DNA of 64,000 bases, from NCBI RefSeq assembly GCF_002761295.1, contig NZ_CP017881.1, positions 1,797,750-1,861,749 of the forward strand. Direction: 5' to 3'. A program made the position numbers and the translations under genes. This DNA comes from Methanohalophilus portucalensis. Lineage in GTDB: Archaea; Halobacteriota; Methanosarcinia; Methanosarcinales; Methanosarcinaceae. Of the stretch, positions 52,093 to 62,701 are shown in pieces (within the stretch, counting starts at the first letter, position 1; every line of letters starts with the position of its first letter). The notes under the pieces were generated by a model that saw only the letters and a list, made by a program, of their open reading frames with translations, made no database searches and had not been told where the DNA came from.

Positions 52093-53529
52093 TCAATAGG
52101 TTCTTGCAATATAAATGGAATTGACTGCCTCTTCACCACACAGAGGGCATTTTTTACCCTTACAACCAGGTTGTTCATTCGGTATTCCGAGTATTCCGGC
52201 TCCAATGACATCTTCCATCTCTTTACCGCAATCTTCTCTTCCACACCAATAAGTTTGAACAATTCCATGAACCAGTTTATCTTTGATCCCTTCCAGACCC
52301 TCACAAAGGAAAATATGCTCCCTTAATTGTGCCTCAGCCTGTGAATACAGGTTTTTATGTATATCTGCGAAGGTCTCCTTTATGGTTGCAGATATATCCT
52401 CAAGTGGAATCTGTTCTTTTTCACCGGTATCCCTTCTTGCCATCATTGCTGCCTTATTTTTCAGGTCACGGGGACCAATTTCCAGCCTGATAGGTACTCC
52501 CTGCATCTCCCATTTGTAATATTTGGCACCCGGGCGCTTATCGCTATCATCAGTCTTGACCTTAATACCGGCATCCTTGAGCTCTTCTGAGACCTTTTTA
52601 CAGGCTGCAAGAACTTCTTCGGGGTTTTTGAATATGATAGGAATAATAACAACCTGCACCGGGGCCACCTCAGGTGGAAGTACAAGTCCCTTGTCATCAC
52701 CATGAGTGGAAATTAGTGCTGCAAGACAGCGTTCGGAAACACCATAACAGGCCTGGTGAGCATATACCTGTTCCCCTTCAGAATCTTCATAGGTTATTTC
52801 AAAAGTCTTTGCAAAATTGTCGCCCAAATGATGGGCAGTACCCACCTGAAGCGTCCTCCCGTCAGGCATCAGTGAATCAACAGCAATAGTATAATCCGCA
52901 CCCGGGAACTTGTCCCATTCAGGTCTTCTGGAAGATAGTATCGGTATCGCAAGCCTGCGGTAGAATTCAGTATAGATCCTGATTGCCTCATCTACCTGCC
53001 AGGCTGCTTCATCCCATGTAGCATGAACTGTATGCGCTTCCTTGAAAGAAGTTATCTCCCTGAGGCGTATAAGAGGACGCGTGTGTTTTGTCTCATAACG
53101 GAATGTGTTGACAATCTGATACAGGCGCAAGGGAAGATCTGCATGAGAGCGCACCCAGAGCTTATACATAGGATATATGGCTGTTTCACTTGTGGGCCGC
53201 AGTGCAAGATTTACTTCAAGGGGAGATGTGCCCCCATGGGTCACCCAGTAGACCTCATCCTCAAATCCCTTTATGTGCTGTGCCTCTTTCATAAACTCGG
53301 GTTCAGGGACAAGCAGAGGAAACATTGTTTCTTCATGGTCCCTATCAAGAAGTTGCCTCATAATAGAATATGTTTTTTTTCTGATAGTGAAACCAAAGGG
53401 ATGCCAAACATAAATACCCTTTACAGGGTAACGTACATCCATTATCTTTGCAATTTGGAGTAATTCATTATACCATTCACTGAAATTATCTTTTGATGGC
53501 AATGATGCTTCTTTTTCCTGTTCGCCCAT
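52093..53529 (-). CDS. proS: Prolyl-tRNA synthetase (archaeal/eukaryotic type)
   Basis: A 478-residue class II synthetase: motif 2 [25 protein letters not shown], the [13 protein letters not shown] block, motif 3 region [14 protein letters not shown], anticodon domain from about 290, and a C-terminal zinc domain (CxxC pairs in [10 protein letters not shown] and CPLCGE) ending in the conserved ARTY. ATG 53529 has GGTGA upstream and matches family starts; an ATG at 53580 overlaps the previous stop (TAATG) but would add 17 unusual residues. Confidence 0.96.
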   Translation of the reverse strand: MGEQEKEASLPSKDNFSEWYNELLQIAKIMDVRYPVKGIYVWHPFGFTIRKKTYSIMRQLLDRDHEETMFPLLVPEPEFMKEAQHIKGFEDEVYWVTHGGTSPLEVNLALRPTSETAIYPMYKLWVRSHADLPLRLYQIVNTFRYETKHTRPLIRLREITSFKEAHTVHATWDEAAWQVDEAIRIYTEFYRRLAIPILSSRRPEWDKFPGADYTIAVDSLMPDGRTLQVGTAHHLGDNFAKTFEITYEDSEGEQVYAHQACYGVSERCLAALISTHGDDKGLVLPPEVAPVQVVIIPIIFKNPEEVLAACKKVSEELKDAGIKVKTDDSDKRPGAKYYKWEMQGVPIRLEIGPRDLKNKAAMMARRDTGEKEQIPLEDISATIKETFADIHKNLYSQAEAQLREHIFLCEGLEGIKDKLVHGIVQTYWCGREDCGKEMEDVIGAGILGIPNEQPGCKGKKCPLCGEEAVNSIYIARTY

Positions 53530-53579
53530 AAAGTCACCAGAAATTGTTTTTAAAAATCCTGCGAAGATAAACAGGTCCA

Positions 53580-54230
53580 TTATTTATAGTCATTTCCAAG
53601 GGGTTGGATATTTTCAGAAGTGTCAACCTTAAGATCAGCAGAATCTGCATCCAGAATTACCATCCCTGTCTTAAGTGCTGATGCCTCCTCCGGAGTAAGA
53701 TTGCTGCATGATGCCTTCTCAGATATAATAGTACTGTTACCCAGTGGATCTTCCATTATGACGGTAAGATCAACCTTGCTGGAAAGTGCATCATTTAACC
53801 TTTCCAGAATGTTTTTCCCTGCAGCCTCTTTTTCCGGATCATCTTCCGACCATTTTATTGCAGTTTCCACTACATCCCTGACTCTGTAGAGCAATCCTTC
53901 AATATTTGTCACATAGGAATCAGAAACATTACCTGGTTCGACAACAATACCAAGTTCAGGAATTCTTATAGTTCCAGATATTGACCGGATAACCCTGCAG
54001 TTAAGGTCTTCTTCCTTTTCTATTTTCAATTCACAACGTATCGGCTCTTTCTGAGCCAGGATCATAGTGTCTGTAAAACGAAAACCACACCCGCAACGAC
54101 TCGTTACATACATAACTTCACCAAAAAAAGGTATATCGTCACTCTGCCAGTGTATGATCATTTCATTATGGCAAAGGGGACATGTGGTTTGGGTATCAAA
54201 TCCCTCTTTCCTTTCGCTTTCTGGGTTCAA
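53580..54230 (-). CDS. ZPR1 zinc-finger domain protein
   Basis: A 216-residue protein: zinc finger [21 protein letters not shown] with a second CxC pair (RCGCGFR), followed by a ZPR1 beta-barrel domain ([34 protein letters not shown]). Eukaryotic ZPR1 is a chaperone of elongation factor 1A; archaeal versions carry one copy and probably act similarly. It starts with TTG overlapping the sepF stop (TTGA). Confidence 0.92.
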   Translation of the reverse strand: MNPESERKEGFDTQTTCPLCHNEMIIHWQSDDIPFFGEVMYVTSRCGCGFRFTDTMILAQKEPIRCELKIEKEEDLNCRVIRSISGTIRIPELGIVVEPGNVSDSYVTNIEGLLYRVRDVVETAIKWSEDDPEKEAAGKNILERLNDALSSKVDLTVIMEDPLGNSTIISEKASCSNLTPEEASALKTGMVILDADSADLKVDTSENIQPLGNDYK

Positions 54231-54604
54231 TATCTCCCACCAATTACCTTGGACCTGTCTATTTTTACGCCGGTTGGTGTTACCAATACCTGATCTTCTT
54301 TAATCCCCGCGATATCACCGTGGACATCGATTATAACTTCCTTGAGATCTTTCAAAGCACGGTCCAACATCAATTTATCAGCCTTTATATTGGAAATATC
54401 AATCATAAGGATATTACCGTCATATATTTCCTTTTTAAGGGACGGTAATTCGTTAAGATTGGTAAGTTCAGCAACCCTTACGTAAGTTTCAGCAGGTTCT
54501 TCATCCATTACCTCTTCATATTTACCAAGATCAAGTTCCGTGTACTCCTCTGCAGAAGAAGTAGCTTTAGTTCCACTTCCGAACAATTTGTCCATGAATG
54601 CCAT
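54227..54604 (-). CDS. sepF: Cell division protein SepF
   Basis: A 125-residue SepF: N-terminal amphipathic membrane-binding segment (MAFMDKLFGSG), an acidic linker, and the C-terminal SepF core (TYVRVAELTNLNELPSLKKE through VLVTPTGVKIDRS). It anchors FtsZ to the membrane in archaea. ATG 54604 has AAGGTG 6 bases upstream. It is coupled to the ZPR1-domain gene. Confidence 0.94.
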   Translation of the reverse strand: MAFMDKLFGSGTKATSSAEEYTELDLGKYEEVMDEEPAETYVRVAELTNLNELPSLKKEIYDGNILMIDISNIKADKLMLDRALKDLKEVIIDVHGDIAGIKEDQVLVTPTGVKIDRSKVIGGRY

Positions 54605-54679
54605 AGTCCGCACCTTTTATTTTGAATTAAAGAACTAATGTCCTTATAACGTTCATTATATTTTAAAGATATCTTTGTC

Positions 54680-55159
54680 TTAAAGTTCCAGATTCCAGAA
54701 CTCATCACCCACATAATGCAGGGATTCTACTGCTTTGCCTGAATCCGCAACCATCTGTGGTCCAGGCACAAGGGCCTTTCCGATAGCCAGTGGTTTATTA
54801 TGAGCTTCCTCTTTTATAACGACAATGTCCCCTTCTTTGATAACAGGATCTGCCGAAACAATACCTGGGCTCATTATATCCGCGCCATTAATAACAAATT
54901 TAACGGCACCCTGGTCCACAACTACCACGTATTCATTTATACCATATTCAAGCACGCCCCTAACTGTAGGGTGCCAATCTTCCTCATATTTGAAGAATAA
55001 TATTTTACCCTCTACAATGAGGACTTCCATGTCATCTGCCCGGGCACTTTCTATTTTACTATCTTCAAGACGGCTAATCTTGCCAAACTTTTCTTCCATT
55101 CCTTCAAAAAGTTTCTTCCTATCGGATTTCCTCAATTGTACCCTTGATTTTACCTTCAA
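54680..55159 (-). CDS. PUA-domain RNA-binding protein (MCTS1-like)
   Basis: A 159-residue protein with a basic N-terminal pre-PUA part (VQLRKSDRKKLFEGMEEKFG) and a C-terminal PUA domain (about 75-150; GADIMSPGIVSADPVIKEGD). This is the archaeal COG2016 family, related to eukaryotic MCTS1/Tma20, which work in translation initiation or recycling. It is the first gene of this minus-strand run. Confidence 0.9.
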   Translation of the reverse strand: MKVKSRVQLRKSDRKKLFEGMEEKFGKISRLEDSKIESARADDMEVLIVEGKILFFKYEEDWHPTVRGVLEYGINEYVVVVDQGAVKFVINGADIMSPGIVSADPVIKEGDIVVIKEEAHNKPLAIGKALVPGPQMVADSGKAVESLHYVGDEFWNLEL

Positions 55160-55251
55160 CGTATCACCCGGACGGATAATCTGATTGTATTAGAATAAAA
55201 GCTGCCATAAGGATTTAAACCTTTATGCCTAAACCGGTTTGTTCACTTTGC

Positions 55252-55279
55252 CTAAATTATTTAAACCCATTGTCGTATT
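55252..55279 (+). repeat. Promoter-type repeat, copy 1 (before the CrtI-like gene)
   Basis: The block CTAAATTATTTAAACCCATTGT plus the following GTATT is shared with copy 2 with one mismatch in 28 positions. It contains a TATA-like AATTATTTAAA and lies about 95 bases before the gene start. The rest of this 213-base spacer holds no gene. Confidence 0.7.
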
Positions 55280-55372
55280 TAGTGAAAAATATATCTGACA
55301 ATCTTGATTATCGATTACACATATGAACCTACAGAATAATCTGAATTTTCAGGTCTTTAAAAGGAGAATATT

Positions 55373-56818
55373 ATGAATAAATATGATGCCATTGTAATTG
55401 GTGCAGGAGCAACAGGCCTGCTTGCCGCACTGACACTTTCAAAACACGGAAAGAAAGTACTGGTACTTGAAAAAAATTACCAGGTTGGGGGAAACTGTAA
55501 CAGTTACGATGTTGATGGTTTCCAGGTCGATACAGGACCCCATGCTATAACTCATCTGGAAGCAGGTCCTTTGAAAAGATTGATGGAAAATTACTTTGAT
55601 TATCTTCCTATTTTCGAAGATTACGGAAATTATTTTGTCAGAACTGAACGCAATTTTCTAAAAGTACCTTCTAACCTAAAGGAATTTGCTGTATTCGATG
55701 CACTGCCCCGCAAAGACAGATTACTTATCGCACAGACCCTCACCAAAGAATTGACACTTTCTACCTTCGGTGTCGACCTTTCAAAAAAATCTGTATATGA
55801 TGCACTGCCAAAGACACTATCCACCGATTCATATAATTTTGTTGATGCAATCTCTCATTTTCTCTCCGGTAAGTCAATGAAGGAAACCTCGGTACACAGA
55901 ATATTAACAGGGAGCAGTTTTGTCAGGGACAGTATTACACAGGCACAATTTGCCAGTATTGTATCAAAGCCTGACAGACCGCCTGTGGAATCTATTCTCC
56001 AATCCATCATCCCTGCAAATTACCATAATCAATTACAACTTCGGTTTAACAGTGTATCAAGCCAGTTTTCATCTCTTGGAAGACTTGCAACAAACAAGGC
56101 AAACTATTCGCAGGGATATCCAAGAAAAGGTCTCAAAGCACTGCTCAATGCAATACTGTATTCTTTACCCGATTCTGTTGATATAAAGACGGAAAGTAAG
56201 GCCAAAAAGATACTTGTTGAAAACGGTCAGGTAACAGGAGTGGAAAGCGATGAAATATATCTTGCAGACATAGTCATACACACCGGTTTTGTAAAAAACT
56301 TACCCGAATTAGTGCAAGATTTACCCCACAATTATATCGAGGAGTTGGACGGAATTGTTAATAGTAAGAGCCTGACTGTATGGCTGGGTCTTGATGAGAC
56401 AAGGAAAGAATTCAACTACAGGGGTTCTGAAATCTGGTTTAAGGATAATGCCTATTGGGCAATGCCAATAAGTAACTATGATCCAACCCTTGCTCCGCCG
56501 GGGAAACAACTTGTAGGTTTTGCTTTTGCAATAGATGACTCTTCTCCTGAAAAGAAAGAAACAAAAAAAGCCCATGAGACCATATACACAGCTGTTCCAG
56601 ACATTCAGGACCATATTGAAATGCAACATGACCAGATAACCATTCCTGAAAAAGCTGCAGTTACCATAAATGGCCATTTTGCAGGGATAAGAACACCCGT
56701 AAGGAATCTTTATGTGGCGGGTACAGATACCGATAGCCGCAGTATGGGAGTCACTCGTGCAGCCTATTCCATAATTGAAATGCTAAGAATATTAAACGAA
56801 GATTCAAACCTGCATTGA
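55373..56818 (+). CDS. FAD-dependent oxidoreductase, CrtI/phytoene-desaturase-like
   Basis: A 481-residue flavoprotein. The N-terminal dinucleotide fold is complete (DAIVIGAGATGLLAALTLSK, then EKNYQVGGNCNSYDVDGFQVDTGPHAI), and the C-terminal FAD strand is NLYVAGTDTDSRSMGVTRA. It is nearest to CrtI/CrtN or carotenoid isomerase-like proteins; in methanogens such genes are suspected of polyprenoid saturation or desaturation. Substrate unknown. AAGGAGA precedes the ATG. Confidence 0.87.
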   Translation: MNKYDAIVIGAGATGLLAALTLSKHGKKVLVLEKNYQVGGNCNSYDVDGFQVDTGPHAITHLEAGPLKRLMENYFDYLPIFEDYGNYFVRTERNFLKVPSNLKEFAVFDALPRKDRLLIAQTLTKELTLSTFGVDLSKKSVYDALPKTLSTDSYNFVDAISHFLSGKSMKETSVHRILTGSSFVRDSITQAQFASIVSKPDRPPVESILQSIIPANYHNQLQLRFNSVSSQFSSLGRLATNKANYSQGYPRKGLKALLNAILYSLPDSVDIKTESKAKKILVENGQVTGVESDEIYLADIVIHTGFVKNLPELVQDLPHNYIEELDGIVNSKSLTVWLGLDETRKEFNYRGSEIWFKDNAYWAMPISNYDPTLAPPGKQLVGFAFAIDDSSPEKKETKKAHETIYTAVPDIQDHIEMQHDQITIPEKAAVTINGHFAGIRTPVRNLYVAGTDTDSRSMGVTRAAYSIIEMLRILNEDSNLH

Positions 56819-56901
56819 AACATGTATATTATGTTTCTTAAAAATTGGATTGCAACAACCATTTTGGCATTCAGTATAAAAGATTCGTGAAATATTTAAA
56901 G

Positions 56902-56929
56902 CTAAATTATTTAAACCCATTGTAGTATT
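56902..56929 (+). repeat. Promoter-type repeat, copy 2 (before ileS)
   Basis: Matches the block upstream of the CrtI-like gene at 27 of 28 positions, though the flanks differ. It lies about 42 bases before the ileS ATG, where the archaeal TATA box is expected. Confidence 0.75.
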
Positions 56930-56970
56930 AGGATAATCAGAATATCAGCTTTTCATGGAGATTACTTATT

Positions 56971-59900
56971 ATGATCAAGGAAGTTACCGATCAATATAAT
57001 GCACAAAAAATCGAGGAAAAAGTCCACAATTTCTGGGAGGATAACCAGGCCTACATGAAAGTAAGAGAACATCGCCGTGGAGAAAAGCGATTTTTCTTTG
57101 TGGACGGCCCGCCATATACTACCGGACATATACATCTGGGTACCGCCTGGAACAAAATTATCAAAGACTCCATACTTCGTTACAAATCCATGAATGGGCA
57201 TGATATTGTAGACCGGGCCGGTTGGGACATGCACGGCCTTCCCATAGAAGTAAAAGTTGAAGGCGTTCTGGGTTTTGAATCAAAAAAAGATATTGAAAGC
57301 TATGGTGTCGAAAAATTCGTTGATAAATGCAAGGAATTTGCCCTGAAACAAAAGGACGCCATGACAGACCAGTTCCGCACCCTTGGCACATGGCTGGACT
57401 GGGAAGACCCTTACATGACCCTCAAGGATGAATATATAGAAGCTGCCTGGTGGACCCTCAAACAGGCTTACGAAAAAGATCTGCTTGAAGTGGGTAAAAG
57501 GGTAGTGAACTGGTGCCCCCGCTGTGAAACAGCAATTGCAGATTCTGAAGTTGAGTATGAGGATCGTACTGACCCTTCCATTTTCATCAAATTTGCATTA
57601 AAAGATGAAAATGACACTTATATTGTCATATGGACGACCACACCCTGGACCATCCCTGCAAATATGGCTGTGGCTGTAAATCCTGATTTTGAATATGCAA
57701 AAGTCAGGGCCTTGAAAGAGGATAGGGAAGAAATACTCATAATGGCCTCCGATCTTGTGGAAAGTGTACTTAAAAAGGGACGATACACAGATTATGAAAT
57801 CATTGAAACAATGCCAGGTGAAGATGTTGCAGGAATGGAATACAAGCATCCACTTGCAGAAAACATACCAGAACAGGCCAAATTTGATCATCGGGTTTAT
57901 CTTGCCGATTTTGTAACTGCTGAAAATACAGGTTGTGTCCACATTGCACCCGGTCATGGTGTGGACGACTTTGATGTAGGAAAAGCAAATGATATTCCTG
58001 CTTTTTGCCCTGTTGGCTCAAACGGCCACTACACCAATGAAGCCGGCAAATATGAAGGTATGAACATCCGGGATGCAAACAATGTTGTGATGGAAGACCT
58101 TGATGCAAAAAGCCTCCTGCTTTCAGATGATACCATCTCACACCGTTATGGCCATTGCTGGAGATGCAAGACACCAATCATCTATCTTGCCACCAAACAG
58201 TGGTTTATCAAGATCGGTGACCTGAAGGAAGATATGCTTGCAGAAATTAAAAAGGTTGACTGGCATCCTGATTGGGCCGGTTCTGCAAGATTCAGGGACT
58301 GGATCGAAGGGGCCAGGGACTGGTGCATATCCAGACAGCGCTACTGGGGAATCCCCCTGCCTGTATGGAGATGTGAAGAATGTGAATCCCTCAAGGTCGT
58401 GGGAACCCGCAAAGAATTGCAGGAAATTGCCGATGTAGATCCAAACACCGAGCTCCACAGGCCCTATGTGGACGATATCAAATTAACATGTGACTGCGGC
58501 GGCCGTATGTCGAGGATTGAGGATGTTTTTGATGTATGGTTTGACTCCGCAGTGGCATCCTGGGCCACACTGAACTATCCCCACCGGGAAGACCAGTTCA
58601 AAGAATGGTGGCCTGCAGATTTCATAACAGAAGGACATGACCAGACCAGAGGGTGGTTCTATTCCCAGCTCGGCGCCAGCATGGTGGCCTTTGGACAGGC
58701 TCCTTACAAGAGTGTGCTGATGCACGGGTTTACACTGGATAGCACAGGAAAGAAAATGTCAAAGAGCCTGGGTAATGTGGTACAGCCACATGAAGTTATT
58801 GAGAAATATGGTGCGGATTCCCTGCGTTGCTATGTGCTTTCTTCAAGTGCCCCGTGGGACGACCTGAAATTTAACCAGGATGAACTTGCAACGATCCACC
58901 GCACAATAAATATTCTCTGGAATGTCTATCGTTTCCCTCTTCCCTACATGGCCCTGGATAAATTTGATCCACAGGAGGTCTCTTTTGAAGCAGTTGAACC
59001 ATACCTGCGCAAAGAAGACCGCTGGATATTATCCAGAATGCAATCCGTGATAGAAGAAGTGGACAGGTCAATGGAACAGTACCTCCTGCATCGTGCTATC
59101 AGGACCATCAATGAGTTTGTATTGGAAGATCTTTCCCGGTGGTACATCCAGCTCATTCGACCACGTACCTGGAATGAGGCGGATGATCCTGACAAACTGG
59201 CAGTATACAGGGTTCTTTATGATGTATTTGTAAACCTCTGCAAAGTAATTGCCCCTTTCATGCCCCATCTGGCAGAAGAAATGTATGAAAATGTTGTGAA
59301 AAACGTTGATCAAGATGCTGCTTTGACTGTTCACATGTGTAACTGGCCAAAAGTGGATGAATCCCTCAAGGATACCGATCTTGAAGAAAAAATGACAGCT
59401 GTGCGTGCCATGGTTGAAGCCGCATCCAATGCGCGCCAGAAAGTAAAAAGAAAACTACGCTGGCCGGTCAGCCGCATAGTCATTGAGCCTGAGAACAGAC
59501 AGGTCTATGATGCTGTAATGGATCTGCGTTTTGTCCTAATGGACCAGACAAATGCCAGGGATATAGATCTTGTGGAAGTTGAGCACAGCTGGGATGAACT
59601 TGGAGTAGAGGCATCTCCAAATCACAGTGCCATAGGACCGGTCTTCAAACAGGATGCAGGCAAAGTCATCCAATATATCCAGAAAGCAGATGCAAATGAA
59701 TTGAAAAAAGGACTGGCAAATGGAGAGATGGAGATTTCCCTTGACGGTGAATCTGCAACCTTAACCCCGGAGATGGTCAAATTTGAGGATAGAGTACCTT
59801 CAATGGTTGCTGTAGCAGATTTCAGCGGAGGGAGAATCTATGTAGATGCAAACCTCACCAGAGACATTGAATCCGAAGGTTTTGCCCGTGAAGTGATCCG

Positions 59901-60141
59901 CAGGATACAGGACATGCGAAAGGAACTCGACCTGGAAGTGGATGAGAACATCCTTGCACATATCCGTATAGATGACGAAAGAATTGTCGACCTAGTGCTG
60001 GACAGGGAAAACTACATCGCAAAAGAGGTCAGATCACAGGTTCAGGTAATTGGCTTTGATGTGGATGCTACAGGCACTCTGGTAAAAGACTGGAATGTGG
60101 AAGGCATAGATGTGCATATTGGAATATCCCCTGCTAAATGA
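56971..60141 (+). CDS. ileS: Isoleucyl-tRNA synthetase
   Basis: A 1056-residue class I synthetase. The HIGH motif is in [17 protein letters not shown] (about 46-62), the editing domain includes [18 protein letters not shown], a zinc knuckle is at CWRCKTPI and another at [14 protein letters not shown] is [10 protein letters not shown] (about 592-601), and an anticodon-binding domain and C-terminal extension follow. The length is that of the archaeal type. It charges isoleucine and is followed 9 bases later by the MptE-like gene. Confidence 0.97.
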   Translation: MIKEVTDQYNAQKIEEKVHNFWEDNQAYMKVREHRRGEKRFFFVDGPPYTTGHIHLGTAWNKIIKDSILRYKSMNGHDIVDRAGWDMHGLPIEVKVEGVLGFESKKDIESYGVEKFVDKCKEFALKQKDAMTDQFRTLGTWLDWEDPYMTLKDEYIEAAWWTLKQAYEKDLLEVGKRVVNWCPRCETAIADSEVEYEDRTDPSIFIKFALKDENDTYIVIWTTTPWTIPANMAVAVNPDFEYAKVRALKEDREEILIMASDLVESVLKKGRYTDYEIIETMPGEDVAGMEYKHPLAENIPEQAKFDHRVYLADFVTAENTGCVHIAPGHGVDDFDVGKANDIPAFCPVGSNGHYTNEAGKYEGMNIRDANNVVMEDLDAKSLLLSDDTISHRYGHCWRCKTPIIYLATKQWFIKIGDLKEDMLAEIKKVDWHPDWAGSARFRDWIEGARDWCISRQRYWGIPLPVWRCEECESLKVVGTRKELQEIADVDPNTELHRPYVDDIKLTCDCGGRMSRIEDVFDVWFDSAVASWATLNYPHREDQFKEWWPADFITEGHDQTRGWFYSQLGASMVAFGQAPYKSVLMHGFTLDSTGKKMSKSLGNVVQPHEVIEKYGADSLRCYVLSSSAPWDDLKFNQDELATIHRTINILWNVYRFPLPYMALDKFDPQEVSFEAVEPYLRKEDRWILSRMQSVIEEVDRSMEQYLLHRAIRTINEFVLEDLSRWYIQLIRPRTWNEADDPDKLAVYRVLYDVFVNLCKVIAPFMPHLAEEMYENVVKNVDQDAALTVHMCNWPKVDESLKDTDLEEKMTAVRAMVEAASNARQKVKRKLRWPVSRIVIEPENRQVYDAVMDLRFVLMDQTNARDIDLVEVEHSWDELGVEASPNHSAIGPVFKQDAGKVIQYIQKADANELKKGLANGEMEISLDGESATLTPEMVKFEDRVPSMVAVADFSGGRIYVDANLTRDIESEGFAREVIRRIQDMRKELDLEVDENILAHIRIDDERIVDLVLDRENYIAKEVRSQVQVIGFDVDATGTLVKDWNVEGIDVHIGISPAK

Positions 60142-60150
60142 GGAATTTGA

Positions 60151-60777
60151 ATGGAATATGACAAATGGGAACCAATATACAAAAAAATAGTAGAAGATTT
60201 CGGTTTTTCCGAAGATGCTGATGCTGATGCTGCACAGCTTCTTTCAAATCTTCTCATCGGACCTGTAAAGGCGGACCTAAACGATCTTACTGATGTTATC
60301 AAGGGCAAAGATACATTAATTTGCGGTAATGCGCCCACACTGAAAAAAGATCTTGAACAGGTGAACCCTTCAGACCATGTGATCATTGCTGCCGACGGAG
60401 CAACATCAGTCTTGCTTGAGCAAGGCCTTATTCCGGACGTGATCGTAACTGATCTTGACGGCGATGTTGAAAAAGAGATCGAAGCAAACAAGAAAGGAGC
60501 CCTAATGGTAGTGCATGCCCATGGAGACAATACAGGCAAAATTCTTTCTTTTGTACCTCTTTTGACCAATATTATCGGTACATCCCAGACAAAACCTCCA
60601 CATGGGCTGTACAATTTTGGGGGCTTTACAGACGGTGATAGGTGTGTTTTCATGGCTCATCAACTGGGGGCAACTTCCATGACCCTGGTAGGTTTTGATT
60701 TTGATGATGACAATGTCGATGAAATCAAAAAGAAAAAACTTAACTGGGCACGTCGGCTTATTGAAGGATTTGCATGA
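60151..60777 (+). CDS. mptE: 6-hydroxymethylpterin diphosphokinase, MptE-like
   Basis: A 208-residue protein of the DUF115/MptE family: DTLICGNAPTLKKDLEQ, IIAADGATSVLLEQGLIPDVIVTDLDGD and VVHAHGDNTGK. Archaeal MptE activates 6-hydroxymethyl-dihydropterin with ATP on the way to tetrahydromethanopterin, the C1 carrier of methanogens. The run of Asp residues around DLDGD fits the metal/ATP site. Confidence 0.9.
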   Translation: MEYDKWEPIYKKIVEDFGFSEDADADAAQLLSNLLIGPVKADLNDLTDVIKGKDTLICGNAPTLKKDLEQVNPSDHVIIAADGATSVLLEQGLIPDVIVTDLDGDVEKEIEANKKGALMVVHAHGDNTGKILSFVPLLTNIIGTSQTKPPHGLYNFGGFTDGDRCVFMAHQLGATSMTLVGFDFDDDNVDEIKKKKLNWARRLIEGFA

Positions 60778-60834
60778 AAGTGCCGCCCAGATAACCTATA
60801 TATAACTTCGTATTAATTTATATCTAGAACTTCA

Positions 60835-61926
60835 ATGCAAACTCTGGTAATCTGTATAGACCGGGACAACGACCTTGGGGACAAAGCAGGGGTCCAAACA
60901 CCAATTGTAGGCAGAGAGGCTCACGTAGATGCTGCTGTCAGGCTTGCGTCTGCAGATCCGGAAGATTCAGATGTCAATACACTGTTTGGCGGAATCCGTG
61001 TTTATGACGAGCTGAAAGAAAAAGGAACCGATGTTGAACTGGTCTCTTTTGCAGGAGACCGGAATGTAGGTGTGATTTCCGATCAGCGCATATCACGCCA
61101 GCTTGATGATGTACTTTCCCGCTATGCCCCACAAGAGGCTATTTTTGTTTCTGATGGAGCTGAAGATGAAACCCTTTTACCCATTGTTCAATCAAGAATA
61201 AAAATCGATTCGGTAAAAAGGATAGTTGTCAAACAAAGTGCAAATCTTGAAAGTACATATTACATTCTAAAACATGCATTCAATGACCCCAAGATTTCCC
61301 AGACATTTTTTGTCCCCCTGGGACTTGCAGCTCTTATCTATGCCATATTCCTCCTGGCCCGATATCCCGAAGGAGCAATTATTGGAATCTCCGCTGCTAT
61401 TGGCATTTATATGTTATACAGGGGATTCAATCTGGACGAATCATTTGTTATTGCCAGGGAGAAGATGAAACAAGCCTTCTATGCGGGCCAGATGACCTTT
61501 GTCACCTATATGGCCGCAGGGTTACTGACAATAATCGCAACCATAATAGGAGCTCTGGAATTGTGGGGCTACTATACAACAGGAGGTGGCTGGTATTATG
61601 GCCTGATTACTCTTGTGACCGTTTTCATAAATAAATCCGTATGGTGGTATGTTTCAGCCTTCCTTTTTGCGATTGCAGGAAAGATAATTGACCTAAAAAT
61701 GGAAAAACATTTTTGCTGGAGAAAACTATCTCCTGCTCTCTTTGTGATTGCAACAGGTTTTCTCTTATGGGGCTCTAGCGAATACATTTTATCAATAAGT
61801 TCCCTGCCGTCCGAAGCTACCGCAGGTAGTTTCAGCTTACAATATTTCATTTACTCGGTAGTGTTTTCCATAATTTCAGCCCTTGCAGGTGTAAAACTAT
61901 CCATTTCAGGTAATAAAGAGAAATAA
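60835..61926 (+). CDS. DUF373 family membrane protein
   Basis: A 363-residue protein. The N-terminal soluble domain has TLVICIDRDNDLGDKAGVQT, a DxDxDLG pattern, then FAGDRNVGVISDQRISRQLD; from about 155 it has six or so membrane helices. DUF373 is widespread in archaea without a known function. The TATA-like CCTATATATAAC 32-43 bases upstream suggests an almost leaderless transcript separate from mptE. Confidence 0.92.
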   Translation: MQTLVICIDRDNDLGDKAGVQTPIVGREAHVDAAVRLASADPEDSDVNTLFGGIRVYDELKEKGTDVELVSFAGDRNVGVISDQRISRQLDDVLSRYAPQEAIFVSDGAEDETLLPIVQSRIKIDSVKRIVVKQSANLESTYYILKHAFNDPKISQTFFVPLGLAALIYAIFLLARYPEGAIIGISAAIGIYMLYRGFNLDESFVIAREKMKQAFYAGQMTFVTYMAAGLLTIIATIIGALELWGYYTTGGGWYYGLITLVTVFINKSVWWYVSAFLFAIAGKIIDLKMEKHFCWRKLSPALFVIATGFLLWGSSEYILSISSLPSEATAGSFSLQYFIYSVVFSIISALAGVKLSISGNKEK

Positions 61927-61928
61927 AA

Positions 61929-62699
61929 ATGGACAGGGAAATTTCTTTTGCCATAATTGGAGGCGTAGGTTTCCTCAAAAATAATGGTTATGAAAAAATG
62001 ACCATTTCAAGTACATACGGGGATGTGGAGTGTTTTATTGGTAAAACCAGGGGTATCAACTTTGCCTTCATACCCAGACATTCGATATCAGGGCCGCATA
62101 TCCCTCCTCACAGGATCAACTATCATGCCATAATATGTGCAGTAAAAAAACTTGGCATCAAACAGGTAATAGCCACAAATTCTGTAGGTTCCATGAAAGG
62201 CCACCCTACAGGCTCGTTTTTTATCCCTGATGATTTCATTGATTTTACTAAAGGGCGCGAATCCACATATTATCATAACCAGACCGTACATGTGGACATG
62301 AACCAACCATACTGCCCAAGGCTCAGAGAATCTCTCATGAATGCTTTGCAAGAAAACAGGGAAGACCTCTTTGAAGGAACATACGTATGTACTGAAGGGC
62401 CACGTTTTGAAACAAAAGCAGAGATACAAATGATGGCTTCATTTGGGGATGTTGTAGGTATGACCGGCCTGCCGGAAGTTATACTTGCCCGTGAAATGAA
62501 AATATGTTATGCCTCAATATGTACAGTTACCAACCCTGCATGTGGCATGGAAAATGAAAGATTGACCGCAGATGAAGTGGTTGGTGTACTTAAAAAACGG
62601 GAAAAAGTACTATTTGATCTTATTATCAACACATTCCTTTGTATGGATGAGAAAAGGACATGTATATGCAGCCTGGCAAAAGATCAGGCATGTCTTTAA
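61929..62699 (+). CDS. MTA phosphorylase-family paralogue
   Basis: A 256-residue PNP/MTAP family protein: IIGGVGFLKN in place of the usual GGSG phosphate loop, PRHSISGPHIPPHRINYHA, NSVGSMKG and CTEGPRFETKAEIQMMAS. The catalytic-region layout resembles methylthioinosine/methylthioadenosine phosphorylases, but it differs clearly from the copy at 1984-2844 and ends in a Cys-rich tail (CICSLAKDQAC). Two paralogues suggest different nucleoside substrates, one perhaps 5'-deoxyadenosine. It starts 2 bases after DUF373. Confidence 0.87.
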   Translation: MDREISFAIIGGVGFLKNNGYEKMTISSTYGDVECFIGKTRGINFAFIPRHSISGPHIPPHRINYHAIICAVKKLGIKQVIATNSVGSMKGHPTGSFFIPDDFIDFTKGRESTYYHNQTVHVDMNQPYCPRLRESLMNALQENREDLFEGTYVCTEGPRFETKAEIQMMASFGDVVGMTGLPEVILAREMKICYASICTVTNPACGMENERLTADEVVGVLKKREKVLFDLIINTFLCMDEKRTCICSLAKDQACL

Positions 62700-62701
62700 G
62701 A

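Noticed and set aside
53530..53580. Extended start for proS at an ATG overlapping the ZPR1 stop (TAATG)
   Set aside because: It adds 17 hydrophobic residues absent from the family as I know it, while ATG 53529 has a GGTGA site.
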